IMG/VR virus record: IMGVR_UViG_3300020074_000034
Coordinates: 1-46,019 of that record
Reading direction: 5' to 3' (one strand)
Origin: a virus
Length of the DNA stretch: 46,019 nucleotides
Under the pieces are notes generated by a model. It saw nothing but the letters and a program-made list of their open reading frames with translations, was not told the origin of the DNA and ran no database searches. The translations under genes and the position numbers were made by a program. Positions 1 through 10,565 of the stretch are shown piece after piece (position 1 is the first letter of the stretch; every line of letters begins with the position of its first letter).

Positions 1-3000
1 TTACGACGACCAGTTCTTTTGATGCGGTGACAAATGGTATTATTCAACAATCAAATGTAAACTTTAATGGATTTCCATATTTTGTAGGAAATGGTTTTGC
101 ATCCATTCCAGACACTTATACAAATAACTTTTGCAGAACAAACGATAAAATTCCAAAAGCATTTACTAGATCAGTAGATGTAGCAATTCCAAGATCTGAC
201 CAACTATATTTTCCTGGACTGCCATCAAACAAAAGATATCCAAAAGAAGATGTAAGTAATGATAAAACAATTTCTGGATCTTCTTCTTTAACTCCAGGTT
301 CCGTTGATAGTGTAATCATCGAATATCCAGGTAAAAATTACAAAGTTGGTGATAAGTTAGTTGTAGATAATACTCTTTCCTTTGGTTCTGGGTTTGGAGG
401 ATTTGTTTCTAAAATTTATGGTAAAGAAATTTCTACCTTTATTATTGATAATGGAAAAATAACAGTATTTACCAGTCAACCTTCTGAATTGTCTATTAAT
501 GATTTTGTATATTTTGATTATACAACTCCATCAAATCCAGTAGTTATTAATTTTCACGATTCTAATTTCTTACCAATTAGTAGCAAACTTATTGAGTCTC
601 AATCAATTTCTGCTCAACTTAGTAGCACAAATTATTCAAACAAAAGATTTTATTCATTGTCGTTGAATAAAAAATTTAAGTATAAGTTCAATATACCAAA
701 TTTACCATATTCATTTACTTATGATATTGATAAATTAAATGAGTACTTTGTAATTGAAGAAAATAACAATTCTGATCCTGCAGCTATAATTTTTGATGCA
801 TCTAAGTTGCCAACTACTTTGTATTTGCATATTGGAAATTATATTTACGAAATTACTACATCAATTCAATTTTCATCACAATATAGAGTTAGTTCAATCA
901 ATGTTGCAAGTAAATCATTTACATGTAATATTTTTGAGGATGTATCTACGTTTGAAACTAGTAATATTAAATATATAACTAATTCTATTAATCCAAACGG
1001 ATCTATTGCTGAAATTTCTGTATCAAATGGCGGTTATAATTACAGAAATTTGCCTAGTGTTACAGTTGATTCTAAAACTGGTTCTGGTGCAATTGTTCAA
1101 TTAGATTCAACTACAATAGGTAAAATTAGAAACATTAAGTATTTAACTGCAGGCGGAGGGTTCACATCCAACTTAAATGTTAATTATTACCTAAATTTAC
1201 CATCAACTGCAAAAATTATTAATAATTTTGAAATTTATGAAGTTGAAGTTATTGCTGGAGGAAATTATTACAAGGACAAACTTGAATTATTAGTTGATGG
1301 AAAATCTAATCTTGCTAAATTTAAAATAAATGTTCAAATAGGTGTAATTACTAGTATTGAAATTCTTGATGGCGGTTCTAATTTTGAAACTGTTCCAGAA
1401 TTACAACTCGTTAGTACTACTGGAGTTGGTGCAATTCTCAAAGCAAAAATTAGGAGAAAGAAACTTTTTTCTGGCGAATTTCTTACTGCAAAAGAAAATT
1501 CAATATTGTTCCCAGTTAAAGAAATTAGAGCTAAAACTTTGTCATTCAATGAATTAAATTCTACATTTGAATTTGAACAAAATATTGGTGAGTTTAAAAA
1601 TGGAGATCTTCTGTACACATCTGATGGTAAAAAATATGGTAGGATTACTAAAATTCGTAGGTCCGTAGCATATGCTAAAGTTAATCCCTATATTAACTTA
1701 GAATCATCAAAACTTGATATCACTGGGAATACAAGTGAATCTTTACAAAAAATTACAGATAATATAGTTTATCAAAATTGGTCTTATATCCTTTCTTCTT
1801 CTAGAGACACTAAAGACTGGAGAGATCAGATTACGGTAAATACACATCCAGCCGGACATAAGTTATTTGGTAAAAAAATAATTGATAGAAGAAAATCTTT
1901 CTTTGATAATCCAGATGATGTATTTAAAACTAATGTAATTTTTACTGCTAATTTAATAAATAAAATTCTGTTAAAAGTAAAATTAACCCCGTGTAAAGAT
2001 CAAGTTATTTCCATTATAAATCCAGGAAATTTTTCTATTGGTGATTACGTATTTGGATCTATATCAGAATCTATTGGTAGAATTGAAGAAATAACAGAAT
2101 ATTCATTAAAATTATCTCTACTTTCAGATACTAGATTTAAAATTGGTGAATTTATTATAAAAGTTCCAGCCTCATTCTCATTTGGCATAGAATCTGCAAC
2201 TTCAAAATCGTTTGTATTCTGGAATGGCATTATGCAGCAACCAGAATATAGTTATGAATCCGCATTTAAATATGTAAATAATCTTGGACAACCTTTGACT
2301 GTGCCTGTTGTTGATGTATTGATTCCAAAATTTGATTTATTACCAAGTGATGAATTACTACATTACAAAGTATCGTCTGCTCTTACAGTATATGATTCGT
2401 ATACATTAGATCCTAATGATGATATATATTTCCCTTCACTTAAGAAAAAATCTGTTTCTGTATCGGGTAATTTTTTAAACCAAACTATCATATCTGTTGG
2501 AGGTGCAGTTCAGAACCCATCAGATTTTCAAGTAAATGTTAATGAAAAATATATAAAATTAAATGATAAACCAAATTCTACCGCAACAGTATTTGCGATT
2601 GGCGGCGAAAATTTACACAGACTAATTTTTACTGGTCCTACTTCAGGAACCAAATTTCAACTTAATCATATTCCAACATCTAATTGTCAATTATTAATAT
2701 TCTATTCTGGTATTGAACAATCACATCTGCTAACAGATTATTCTGTATCTGGTAATGAAGTTGTTTTTTCAACAGCTGTTGAGAAAACAAATATTTTTGG
2801 TTGGATAAATATTGAACCTGTTGAATGTTTGCAAATAAATGTAAATGATTTATTAAAAAATAAAATTACTGGTACTTGGAATTGTGATACCAAAAACTTT
2901 ACTGAGTCTATACATTCTAGTGCAGTAAAAACTCCATCATCTTTATATGAGATTAGGAAAGAATATTTAGATGGTACTATTTTTCCAGATCCAGACAACA

Positions 3001-6000
3001 CCACGTTGTATGGGTTTGACACCAAATTTACATATACTACACCAGAGTACTCAAGAAGTTTTGTTGAAGTACTTGATACAATTCAATTTACTGGAGTTGA
3101 CAAGTCATTCAAACTCACAAGAATCGATGGCAATTCATACACACCAGTTAGAGGTGAAGGTTCATTAATGGTTTATGTTGATAATGTAGTAGTAGATCCA
3201 GATGAGTACTCTGTTACTGGTGACACTATTCTTTTCAACTTAGCATATGCATCAAGTTCTAAGTGTACAATTATTGATTTTAATAGTACTTATCGTGCTG
3301 ATTCTATTGGACTTGGCGGCGCTAATCTTGATAGATTAAATGTACAACACAACGGTATTAGAAAAAGATTTAATCTCTCCGATAGAGGTGTTCCCCAATA
3401 TACGAAGAATGTTGGAGATGTATTTGCAATTAGAAATGGTATTCTTCAAAGACCAGATCAAAGACATCAAACTATTTCTACCAATAAAATTACATTCAAC
3501 GATGCTCCAGAATTTATTGATACTACTGACCTAGTTTATTTTAACAGACAGTTATTACCATTACCAACTAAGAACGTAGTTCTTGATGATTTCTATTGTT
3601 TTGATGGAGTTAGAAAAGACTTCCCTTTAACTTTGGATGGTATTAATTTCTATCCTATTAATGTATACAATCTATTTGTTGTTAGAAATGGTGTTTATCA
3701 AAAACCTGGAATTGATTTTAGATTAGGCACTCCACTTGATATTAGAGAAGTGCCTGGTTTAGATAGTTATGAATTAGATGGATCTCATTTGGTGTTTGAT
3801 TCGGCCCCAGAAAAAACAGATGAAATTATTGTCTTCTATTCATATGATGGATTAAATCAAAATCTTAAGTTAGATCCATTCAGATATTTTAATGGTGTAC
3901 AAAAAACTTTCTCTCTAACTAAAAATTATATTTCAACAACTCCAACATCATCAGATCATATTCAGGTCTACAGGAACGGTGTCTATCAGTATTCTGGGTT
4001 GGATTATATTGTGGAAACTACGAATGGTGGTCCTAGAATTACGTTTACTACTGCTCCACTAGAAACTGATGATATTTTTGTTACTGAGTATAATACATCT
4101 ACTCGTTTTGTAAATAAAACAATAGATTTTGTTCAAATAAATTCCAATACCATCAAAAATCAATCAAATGAGTCACTAACAACTTCCGATGTAATTTTAA
4201 TTTATAAGTCTGGCATTTTAATTACAGATGGTTGGTTGATTGATTATACAAATCAAGTCATCAATTTTGATGAATCATTTACAATTGACAATAAAACAAG
4301 AATATTTGTAGTTAAAAACTGTGAAGGTCAACTTGACAAATTCTTCAAATTTGATGGTGTTGAGACTACTTTTCCAATCACAAAGAATGTAGTTTCAAAA
4401 ACTCCACATTCGGAAAATCATATTCAGGTTTACAGGAATGGTGTTTATCAGTATTCTGGCGTAGATTACAGTGTTTTTTCCACAAATGGTGGTCCTAGAA
4501 TTACGTTTACTAGTGCTCCTTTGGCATCTGATAACATCTTTATCACTAATTTCCACAGCACGTCTCACTTTACTGATGCTACATCTGGATTTACACAAAT
4601 TTCATCAACGAAATTCCAGTATACATCTTCAATTGGTGCGGTCTTCTTATTAATTTTTAAAGATGGTATAATTCAACTTGAGGACTCATATACAGTAAGT
4701 AACAATACTATTACATTTAGTGAACCAGTAGTATCTCCCAACATTAGAATTTATTTTATTGGTAATCAAGTCAAAAAACTTGACAACTTCTATATCATGA
4801 ATGGAGTTAATAAAGTATTCCCGCTATCTTATTTCTCTGAGTCAATCACTACAGATAATATTTTAGTTTACAGAAACGGTGTTTATCAATATCCCATATT
4901 AGACTATAACGTATCCTTCAATACGTATGGCAACAAATTAATTAGCTTTATTACTGCTCCTAATGAGACTGAAAATATTTTTATTGTAGAGGCAACAAAT
5001 ACAACCAACTTTGAAGACATTACAAATAATTTTGTTCAGGATAACTCAACAACCTTAGGTAATATTACAACTCTAAATCAATCTAAAATTTTACTAGTTT
5101 ATAATCAAGGAATTTTACAAAATTCAAATTCATATTCATATAATTACATCACAAACAAGTTACAATTTACTGAAACATTTGCATTAAATTCGTCAGTCAG
5201 AATTTATGCAGTTAAAAAAATTGTATCTTCCCCAACAACTGTTCCAACTGGAATTCTTGATAATGTATATAAAGTTGATGGAACAACAACAACTTTTCCA
5301 CTAACAATAAATAATTCCTCATTCACAGTATCAGCTGAACAAGGAATCGGTTGGCCAAAAGCTCAAGTTATTAGAAACGGTGTATTCCAAACTCAAGGGT
5401 ATTATACAACCAACACCAACGGTGGTCCAAGAATTATTTTTGATGATGCCCCCATCCAATCTGAAGATATTTTTGTAACTGCATTTGCAGCAAATCAATT
5501 TGTTGAATTGATATCCAATCCTACCACTGGATTAACTGAGACTAGTTCAACCGTAATTACATACAACGGAACCAGAAATCTTTCTGCCGGTGTAGTTTTA
5601 ATTTTTAGAGAAGGTATTCTTCAAAAACGTGGTACATACACTCAAATTGGAAATGTATTTACTTTCAGTGAATCGATAACTCTTGCAAATACTAAATTCT
5701 ATCACTTAGAAAATACTACTGTAATCGATTCTCCATATTTTAAAAATGGTGTAACTAATACTTTCCCATTAACTAAAAATAACCAATCTATATCTTCTTC
5801 AACTGTAAATGAAACTTTAGTCTACAGAAATGGTGTCTATCAGTACTATGGTGTTGATTATGTAATTACAGCTGCAAATGGCGGGCCTAGAATTACATTC
5901 ACCACATCACCCCAGTCAACCGAACCAGTATTTATTCATAATTTTACTAATCAAACTGGATTTAAGAATTTAACACCACAATTTACGGTAATCACTCCAA

Positions 6001-9000
6001 CAACATATCAGTACAGTGGAATTATTACTAGCGAACCACTATTGGTATTCGTTGGTGGTATTATGCAAGTTCGTGATTCTTGGTCATTTAATTTAAGCAC
6101 CAAGACAATTACATTTACAGAAATTCCAAATGGAACTGTAAATATTTTCCAGATCCAAAATTGTCCAATTCTTGTAAATCAAATTGTAACATCTGCAAAA
6201 CAAACTAGATATCAATTGAAAAATGGAAGAAAAAATCACTTCCCGGCATCTGCAGAATCATTATTTGTATGTGTTGATGGAATTGTTCAACAACCAAATG
6301 TTTCTTACGCCGTTGTTGGTTCCGAGTTAGTATTCATTAATGATATATTAACTACAGGAGTTCCACTAATAGTGATTGATGCGTCTGCTGCTGGGTTGAG
6401 ATGTTTAGACGATATTGAAACAGCATGGGAGATTGGAGATAAAAAGTATCTCAGAACACTCCAAAACTACCAGAGTGTCAATGATTCACAAATATTGTTA
6501 ACAATTAATGGAATTGTTCAAGATCCTAACTTCTATTCCGTTAACAATTATGTAATGACTATTTTTGATCAACCAGAGAATCCATGGAGCGTCATTGAAA
6601 TTTTCAATGCAACTCAATCTGGATTTGTAAGACTTGATAATCTCGGTTCAATGAGATCTATCACGAATAAGTATAAAGAAATGGTGATGTTTGATAACTA
6701 TTGGACTATTTCTTCATCTGCAACTTCATTGGTAGTGAATGCTGATGGAGTAGTTCAAAATCCAAAAATAAGTTATGAGACAAATGGAACTCTGATTAGA
6801 TTTAATTCACCAACAATAAATCTAGACAATGTTGAAGTTATTAACGTGACGAGTGGTTCTCTAAGAATCCTTGATAAGTTGTCTGATCTTTCTAATGAAT
6901 ATGTTGATTCTCAAGGTCTAATTCACACGGAGTTTGTGATTAGAAATAGCTACACTGAACTTACCACATCAACTGGGGCCCTAGTTGTTTATGGATCTAT
7001 TGTACAAAAACCAGGAGTTGATTATGTAATTCACAACAATCCACTTAAGACATTTAAAATTATTACCGAATATGGTGTAGATCTAAGTCAATTAAAGATT
7101 TATGACGTATCTAAGACTTCATACGAATTGATTGATAATCTAGATTCATTAATTTATTCATCTGGTGATAATTACACTCTTAGAATTACAAATAAGTATC
7201 AAACAATTTCTGGATTGTATGCTGAAAATACTTTAGTTCAAATAAACGGTATCGTACAGAATGTTTCATCGTACAATATTATTAATTCTACAATAACATT
7301 AATTGGTTTAAACTATAAAACGGCCAAAGTTTATAATTTATCTGGTGCAAATTTGAGACTGATTGATAATCTATCAGAAGATTTTTCAACCCCAACATTT
7401 AAATTGACTCAAAATTATAGTACATTTACTCCAAGCAATCTGGTAGATATCTTTTTACTCAGAGATTCTGTATTGCAAAATCCAACTGAAGATTATATTG
7501 CAGGATCTGGATATATTACATTTACATCAAATATTCAAAAATCTACAGATATATTCATTTTATATACACACAACTCACAAGAGATCATTCCAATATTGGC
7601 CATTCCATATACAATCTGTACTACGGAAGATACCTATACTCTTCCATATGCAATTCCAGAATCTGATAAAACTAAGTTAATTTTATACTTAAATGGTGTA
7701 CCAAATTTTTACGGAAAAGACTTCTTAATTAATGGAACAACTTTATCATTCCTTGGTGGTGCTTTCATTGATGAAAATACTGTCGCATTTATTATTAAAT
7801 ATACAAATATTACTTATATTGATAATTTAAAAAATTGTCCAGATGGAATTGAGACTAAATTCAAACTACTTTACAAGGGTAAAAATGTCCTTGCACAGTC
7901 TTCTGCTGATATTCTTACCAGCAGAAATGGAATTGTTCAAAAACCAAACGTAGATTATACTGTTAGTATCGTAACAATCGGTGGAAACTCAATTGCAAAA
8001 TATGTTACATTTGTAACCCCACTTGATAAGATACACAACACATTTTTTGTTAGAATGTATCAAAATATTTCTGCAACTCTAACTCAAATTTCTGCAACTC
8101 AATATCAAGTTACAAGTCCAGTGCTTGATTTTAATAATTTGTATGTTTTTGCAAATGGAAACTGGATGCTTCCTACTAAAGATTATACACTTAGTGCTAG
8201 TATAATTACACTTCAAGTTCCTGCAGTTGATGTATTTGCTATTGAATTTACTGGTGTAGTTAAGCTTCTTGATGAAATTCATACTCCTTATGATTCAATA
8301 AGAAATAGATTTAATCTATTTTTAACTGAGGAAAATTTTGTTCCCTTAGGAACAATAGAGTACAACACTATTGCAGATGAAACTAGTATTTTAGTAGTTA
8401 AAAATGGTAAGGTTCTGGATCCAAAAATTGACTATATCCTATCTGGAGATATTAGGTCACAGATTGTATTCCAAACTGCACCAATATTTTCCGATATTAT
8501 CATGATCAAGTCGGTTGGATCTTTCAAGAAACTTAATACTATAACATCTGGATTTACTGGAACTGTAAAGAAATATGATTTGAAAACTCTACCAGGCAGT
8601 TCTTCTTTATATAATGGAATTATGCAAAGAAATGGAATTCTCATAACTTCTCTATCGAATGAAGTTAAGACTAGAAATAATGGTATTATTCAGTTAGCTA
8701 ATAATCCATTCCAGACTCAACAAGTTCCTAGCGAAGACTATTATCCGAATGCTGAAATTGAAAGACCAAGAGATCATGAAAACCAAATTTTAATTATCAA
8801 AGATGGTTATATTCAAAGTCCTGTATATGATTACTATATCGACAACAATAAACTAGTATTTAATAATCCAGTTACAAATACAACATCTAAAATTGTAATA
8901 ATGGACTTTAGAGGAACTGTCGAAGATGTTCATGTTGACAATAGATTATATCAACTGAACGTTGGTGACAAAGTTAGCCTTGACTGTGCAATTGATGAAG

Positions 9001-10532
9001 AAAGAACTTTTACAATTAATAGAACTGTTACTAAAATTATTTCCCCAACTGTTCTGAAGACAACAACAGAAACTCAAAATATATTTGCAAACTTTAGTGC
9101 TTCTGTTGTATACAATGGTGGAAAGGTAACTGATTTTGTAGTTAGTGGCGGTGGAACTGGATATTCATATCCCTCTATTTTGAGAACTAAGGGATCTGGT
9201 TATGGTGCTAAAGGAGTTGCACAAATTGACATATATGGCGGCGGAAGAATAAAGAATGGATATATAGATATCCAATATCCTGGATACAACATATATGTGC
9301 CACAGGAAGTTTTTCCGACAGTATATGCATTTACATATAGAAACACTCAACTCACATCTTCAAATTTCACAAAAGCAACTGCTTTAACAGCAAATATTTC
9401 TGATACAGCTGATGTAATTCCAGTAATTAAAACTAGTATTTTTAAAACTAATCCATTACAAATTCAAATTACTTCTCCGACTGGATCTGGCGCATCATTT
9501 ATTCCTTTTGTAATAAATGGTTACTTGAGAAAGTTACAGATTGTCAATGGTGGTATCGGGTATGATGAAAGATATATTCAAGTTAATGTAATTGGTGGTG
9601 GAGGTTCTGGAGCTGTTCTGGAACCAGTTTTAGACGCACTAGGTAGAATTACTAATATGATTATTAGAAATCCTGGTATCGGTTACGATAGTTTCCGTGC
9701 ATTTATAAATTCGGAAGCAATTGAATATACTACTAAAACTAATACTGAATTACTTGGTGTAACTAGAAACGTACTAAATTATGGATTGAATCCAAATGAA
9801 TTCCCTCTAGTTAAAAATGAACTGTTTATCACAGTTCATTCTGAACATAACTTACAGGTGTTTAGAAATGGAGTTCATCAGATTCCAGGTATAGATTTTT
9901 ATACAGTTCCAATTCATTCTGGGTGTGATAAAATTTATTTTACAACTCCAGTTGAACTTGGTAGTGCTGATAATGTTTTTATTACACACTTTGATACGCC
10001 AAGTAACTTTACAAATATTTCTTCATCATTCACTCAAGTAAATTCAACTACAATACAATACAATGGAACATTATCGTATCAATATCTATTGATGTTTATT
10101 GATGGTGTGGTGCAGTTACAGGATGCATGGAGTTTTAATTCCAATACAAATAGAATTATATTTGATCAACCTGTTGACATTTCTTCTCAATCAGTTCTAA
10201 TTTACAGAATTTCTTCTCCAGTTAATGTATTAAATACTTTTGCGATGACTTTATCCAATACATATACATTATCGTCTTCAGTTTCTTCGGCAGAATCTAT
10301 AATGGTGATTATTGATGGTGTTGTACAACAACCATATGTTTCTTATACAACATCTGGTTCTACAATTAATTTTGCAAATGTTACACCTGGAAGTGATGTT
10401 CATATAATTAATTTTGCATCTGCAAATTATAGATTGCTTGATGATATTAAAGTATCTCGCTGGATTAATACCAGCACATGTGCCATTGGACACAAACAAA
10501 CAGATAGAGTATATTCTGGAACATATCTTTAA
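1..10532 (+). CDS. Giant repeat-rich virion (baseplate/fibre) protein, 5' truncated
   Basis: The reading frame is open to the left window edge (codons in phase from base 3), so the GTG at 27 is probably internal and over 3,500 residues are visible. The protein is built from about 30 copies of a beta-rich motif of the type NGVxQxPxxDY followed by ITFxxAP, a repeat seen in many phage tail-fibre proteins. Around 3580-6160 the copies are organised in tandem units of about 150 residues, with one more unit near 9770-10230. GxGY-type modules lie near 1027-1450 and 9145-9680. It directly precedes gp8, the slot of T4 baseplate gp7, so a baseplate-anchored structural role is likely, but I see no clear gp7 similarity in the visible part. 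There is no signal peptide or membrane segment. Structural function is confident; exact identity is not. Confidence 0.85.
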   Translation, partial: TTTSSFDAVTNGIIQQSNVNFNGFPYFVGNGFASIPDTYTNNFCRTNDKIPKAFTRSVDVAIPRSDQLYFPGLPSNKRYPKEDVSNDKTISGSSSLTPGSVDSVIIEYPGKNYKVGDKLVVDNTLSFGSGFGGFVSKIYGKEISTFIIDNGKITVFTSQPSELSINDFVYFDYTTPSNPVVINFHDSNFLPISSKLIESQSISAQLSSTNYSNKRFYSLSLNKKFKYKFNIPNLPYSFTYDIDKLNEYFVIEENNNSDPAAIIFDASKLPTTLYLHIGNYIYEITTSIQFSSQYRVSSINVASKSFTCNIFEDVSTFETSNIKYITNSINPNGSIAEISVSNGGYNYRNLPSVTVDSKTGSGAIVQLDSTTIGKIRNIKYLTAGGGFTSNLNVNYYLNLPSTAKIINNFEIYEVEVIAGGNYYKDKLELLVDGKSNLAKFKINVQIGVITSIEILDGGSNFETVPELQLVSTTGVGAILKAKIRRKKLFSGEFLTAKENSILFPVKEIRAKTLSFNELNSTFEFEQNIGEFKNGDLLYTSDGKKYGRITKIRRSVAYAKVNPYINLESSKLDITGNTSESLQKITDNIVYQNWSYILSSSRDTKDWRDQITVNTHPAGHKLFGKKIIDRRKSFFDNPDDVFKTNVIFTANLINKILLKVKLTPCKDQVISIINPGNFSIGDYVFGSISESIGRIEEITEYSLKLSLLSDTRFKIGEFIIKVPASFSFGIESATSKSFVFWNGIMQQPEYSYESAFKYVNNLGQPLTVPVVDVLIPKFDLLPSDELLHYKVSSALTVYDSYTLDPNDDIYFPSLKKKSVSVSGNFLNQTIISVGGAVQNPSDFQVNVNEKYIKLNDKPNSTATVFAIGGENLHRLIFTGPTSGTKFQLNHIPTSNCQLLIFYSGIEQSHLLTDYSVSGNEVVFSTAVEKTNIFGWINIEPVECLQINVNDLLKNKITGTWNCDTKNFTESIHSSAVKTPSSLYEIRKEYLDGTIFPDPDNTTLYGFDTKFTYTTPEYSRSFVEVLDTIQFTGVDKSFKLTRIDGNSYTPVRGEGSLMVYVDNVVVDPDEYSVTGDTILFNLAYASSSKCTIIDFNSTYRADSIGLGGANLDRLNVQHNGIRKRFNLSDRGVPQYTKNVGDVFAIRNGILQRPDQRHQTISTNKITFNDAPEFIDTTDLVYFNRQLLPLPTKNVVLDDFYCFDGVRKDFPLTLDGINFYPINVYNLFVVRNGVYQKPGIDFRLGTPLDIREVPGLDSYELDGSHLVFDSAPEKTDEIIVFYSYDGLNQNLKLDPFRYFNGVQKTFSLTKNYISTTPTSSDHIQVYRNGVYQYSGLDYIVETTNGGPRITFTTAPLETDDIFVTEYNTSTRFVNKTIDFVQINSNTIKNQSNESLTTSDVILIYKSGILITDGWLIDYTNQVINFDESFTIDNKTRIFVVKNCEGQLDKFFKFDGVETTFPITKNVVSKTPHSENHIQVYRNGVYQYSGVDYSVFSTNGGPRITFTSAPLASDNIFITNFHSTSHFTDATSGFTQISSTKFQYTSSIGAVFLLIFKDGIIQLEDSYTVSNNTITFSEPVVSPNIRIYFIGNQVKKLDNFYIMNGVNKVFPLSYFSESITTDNILVYRNGVYQYPILDYNVSFNTYGNKLISFITAPNETENIFIVEATNTTNFEDITNNFVQDNSTTLGNITTLNQSKILLVYNQGILQNSNSYSYNYITNKLQFTETFALNSSVRIYAVKKIVSSPTTVPTGILDNVYKVDGTTTTFPLTINNSSFTVSAEQGIGWPKAQVIRNGVFQTQGYYTTNTNGGPRIIFDDAPIQSEDIFVTAFAANQFVELISNPTTGLTETSSTVITYNGTRNLSAGVVLIFREGILQKRGTYTQIGNVFTFSESITLANTKFYHLENTTVIDSPYFKNGVTNTFPLTKNNQSISSSTVNETLVYRNGVYQYYGVDYVITAANGGPRITFTTSPQSTEPVFIHNFTNQTGFKNLTPQFTVITPTTYQYSGIITSEPLLVFVGGIMQVRDSWSFNLSTKTITFTEIPNGTVNIFQIQNCPILVNQIVTSAKQTRYQLKNGRKNHFPASAESLFVCVDGIVQQPNVSYAVVGSELVFINDILTTGVPLIVIDASAAGLRCLDDIETAWEIGDKKYLRTLQNYQSVNDSQILLTINGIVQDPNFYSVNNYVMTIFDQPENPWSVIEIFNATQSGFVRLDNLGSMRSITNKYKEMVMFDNYWTISSSATSLVVNADGVVQNPKISYETNGTLIRFNSPTINLDNVEVINVTSGSLRILDKLSDLSNEYVDSQGLIHTEFVIRNSYTELTTSTGALVVYGSIVQKPGVDYVIHNNPLKTFKIITEYGVDLSQLKIYDVSKTSYELIDNLDSLIYSSGDNYTLRITNKYQTISGLYAENTLVQINGIVQNVSSYNIINSTITLIGLNYKTAKVYNLSGANLRLIDNLSEDFSTPTFKLTQNYSTFTPSNLVDIFLLRDSVLQNPTEDYIAGSGYITFTSNIQKSTDIFILYTHNSQEIIPILAIPYTICTTEDTYTLPYAIPESDKTKLILYLNGVPNFYGKDFLINGTTLSFLGGAFIDENTVAFIIKYTNITYIDNLKNCPDGIETKFKLLYKGKNVLAQSSADILTSRNGIVQKPNVDYTVSIVTIGGNSIAKYVTFVTPLDKIHNTFFVRMYQNISATLTQISATQYQVTSPVLDFNNLYVFANGNWMLPTKDYTLSASIITLQVPAVDVFAIEFTGVVKLLDEIHTPYDSIRNRFNLFLTEENFVPLGTIEYNTIADETSILVVKNGKVLDPKIDYILSGDIRSQIVFQTAPIFSDIIMIKSVGSFKKLNTITSGFTGTVKKYDLKTLPGSSSLYNGIMQRNGILITSLSNEVKTRNNGIIQLANNPFQTQQVPSEDYYPNAEIERPRDHENQILIIKDGYIQSPVYDYYIDNNKLVFNNPVTNTTSKIVIMDFRGTVEDVHVDNRLYQLNVGDKVSLDCAIDEERTFTINRTVTKIISPTVLKTTTETQNIFANFSASVVYNGGKVTDFVVSGGGTGYSYPSILRTKGSGYGAKGVAQIDIYGGGRIKNGYIDIQYPGYNIYVPQEVFPTVYAFTYRNTQLTSSNFTKATALTANISDTADVIPVIKTSIFKTNPLQIQITSPTGSGASFIPFVINGYLRKLQIVNGGIGYDERYIQVNVIGGGGSGAVLEPVLDALGRITNMIIRNPGIGYDSFRAFINSEAIEYTTKTNTELLGVTRNVLNYGLNPNEFPLVKNELFITVHSEHNLQVFRNGVHQIPGIDFYTVPIHSGCDKIYFTTPVELGSADNVFITHFDTPSNFTNISSSFTQVNSTTIQYNGTLSYQYLLMFIDGVVQLQDAWSFNSNTNRIIFDQPVDISSQSVLIYRISSPVNVLNTFAMTLSNTYTLSSSVSSAESIMVIIDGVVQQPYVSYTTSGSTINFANVTPGSDVHIINFASANYRLLDDIKVSRWINTSTCAIGHKQTDRVYSGTYL
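3580..6160 (+). repeat. Tandem ~150-residue protein repeats in the giant structural gene
   Basis: Six successive units each read: aromatic start plus NGV and a phenylalanine-rich strand, then RNGVYQ(Y/K)xGxDY, then NGGPRI(T/I)F, AP, DxIFxT. Five of them continue with a second half-unit containing GI(I/L/M)Q and a terminal ITF strand. Copies begin near 3580, 3870, 4335, 4775, 5250 and 5720. The first unit is shorter. The DNA is diverged between copies but the protein pattern is obvious. Shorter, more degenerate copies continue to about 8500. Confidence 0.85.
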
Positions 10533-10538
10533 TAAATA
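10532..10538 (+). promoter_or_regulatory. Late promoter-like ATAAATA ahead of gp8
   Basis: ATAAATA, one base short of the T4 late consensus TATAAATA. Its first A is the last base of the giant gene's TAA stop. gp8 starts 28 bases downstream. Confidence 0.6.
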
Positions 10539-10565
10539 ACTGTACAAATAACAAAATAGAGAATA

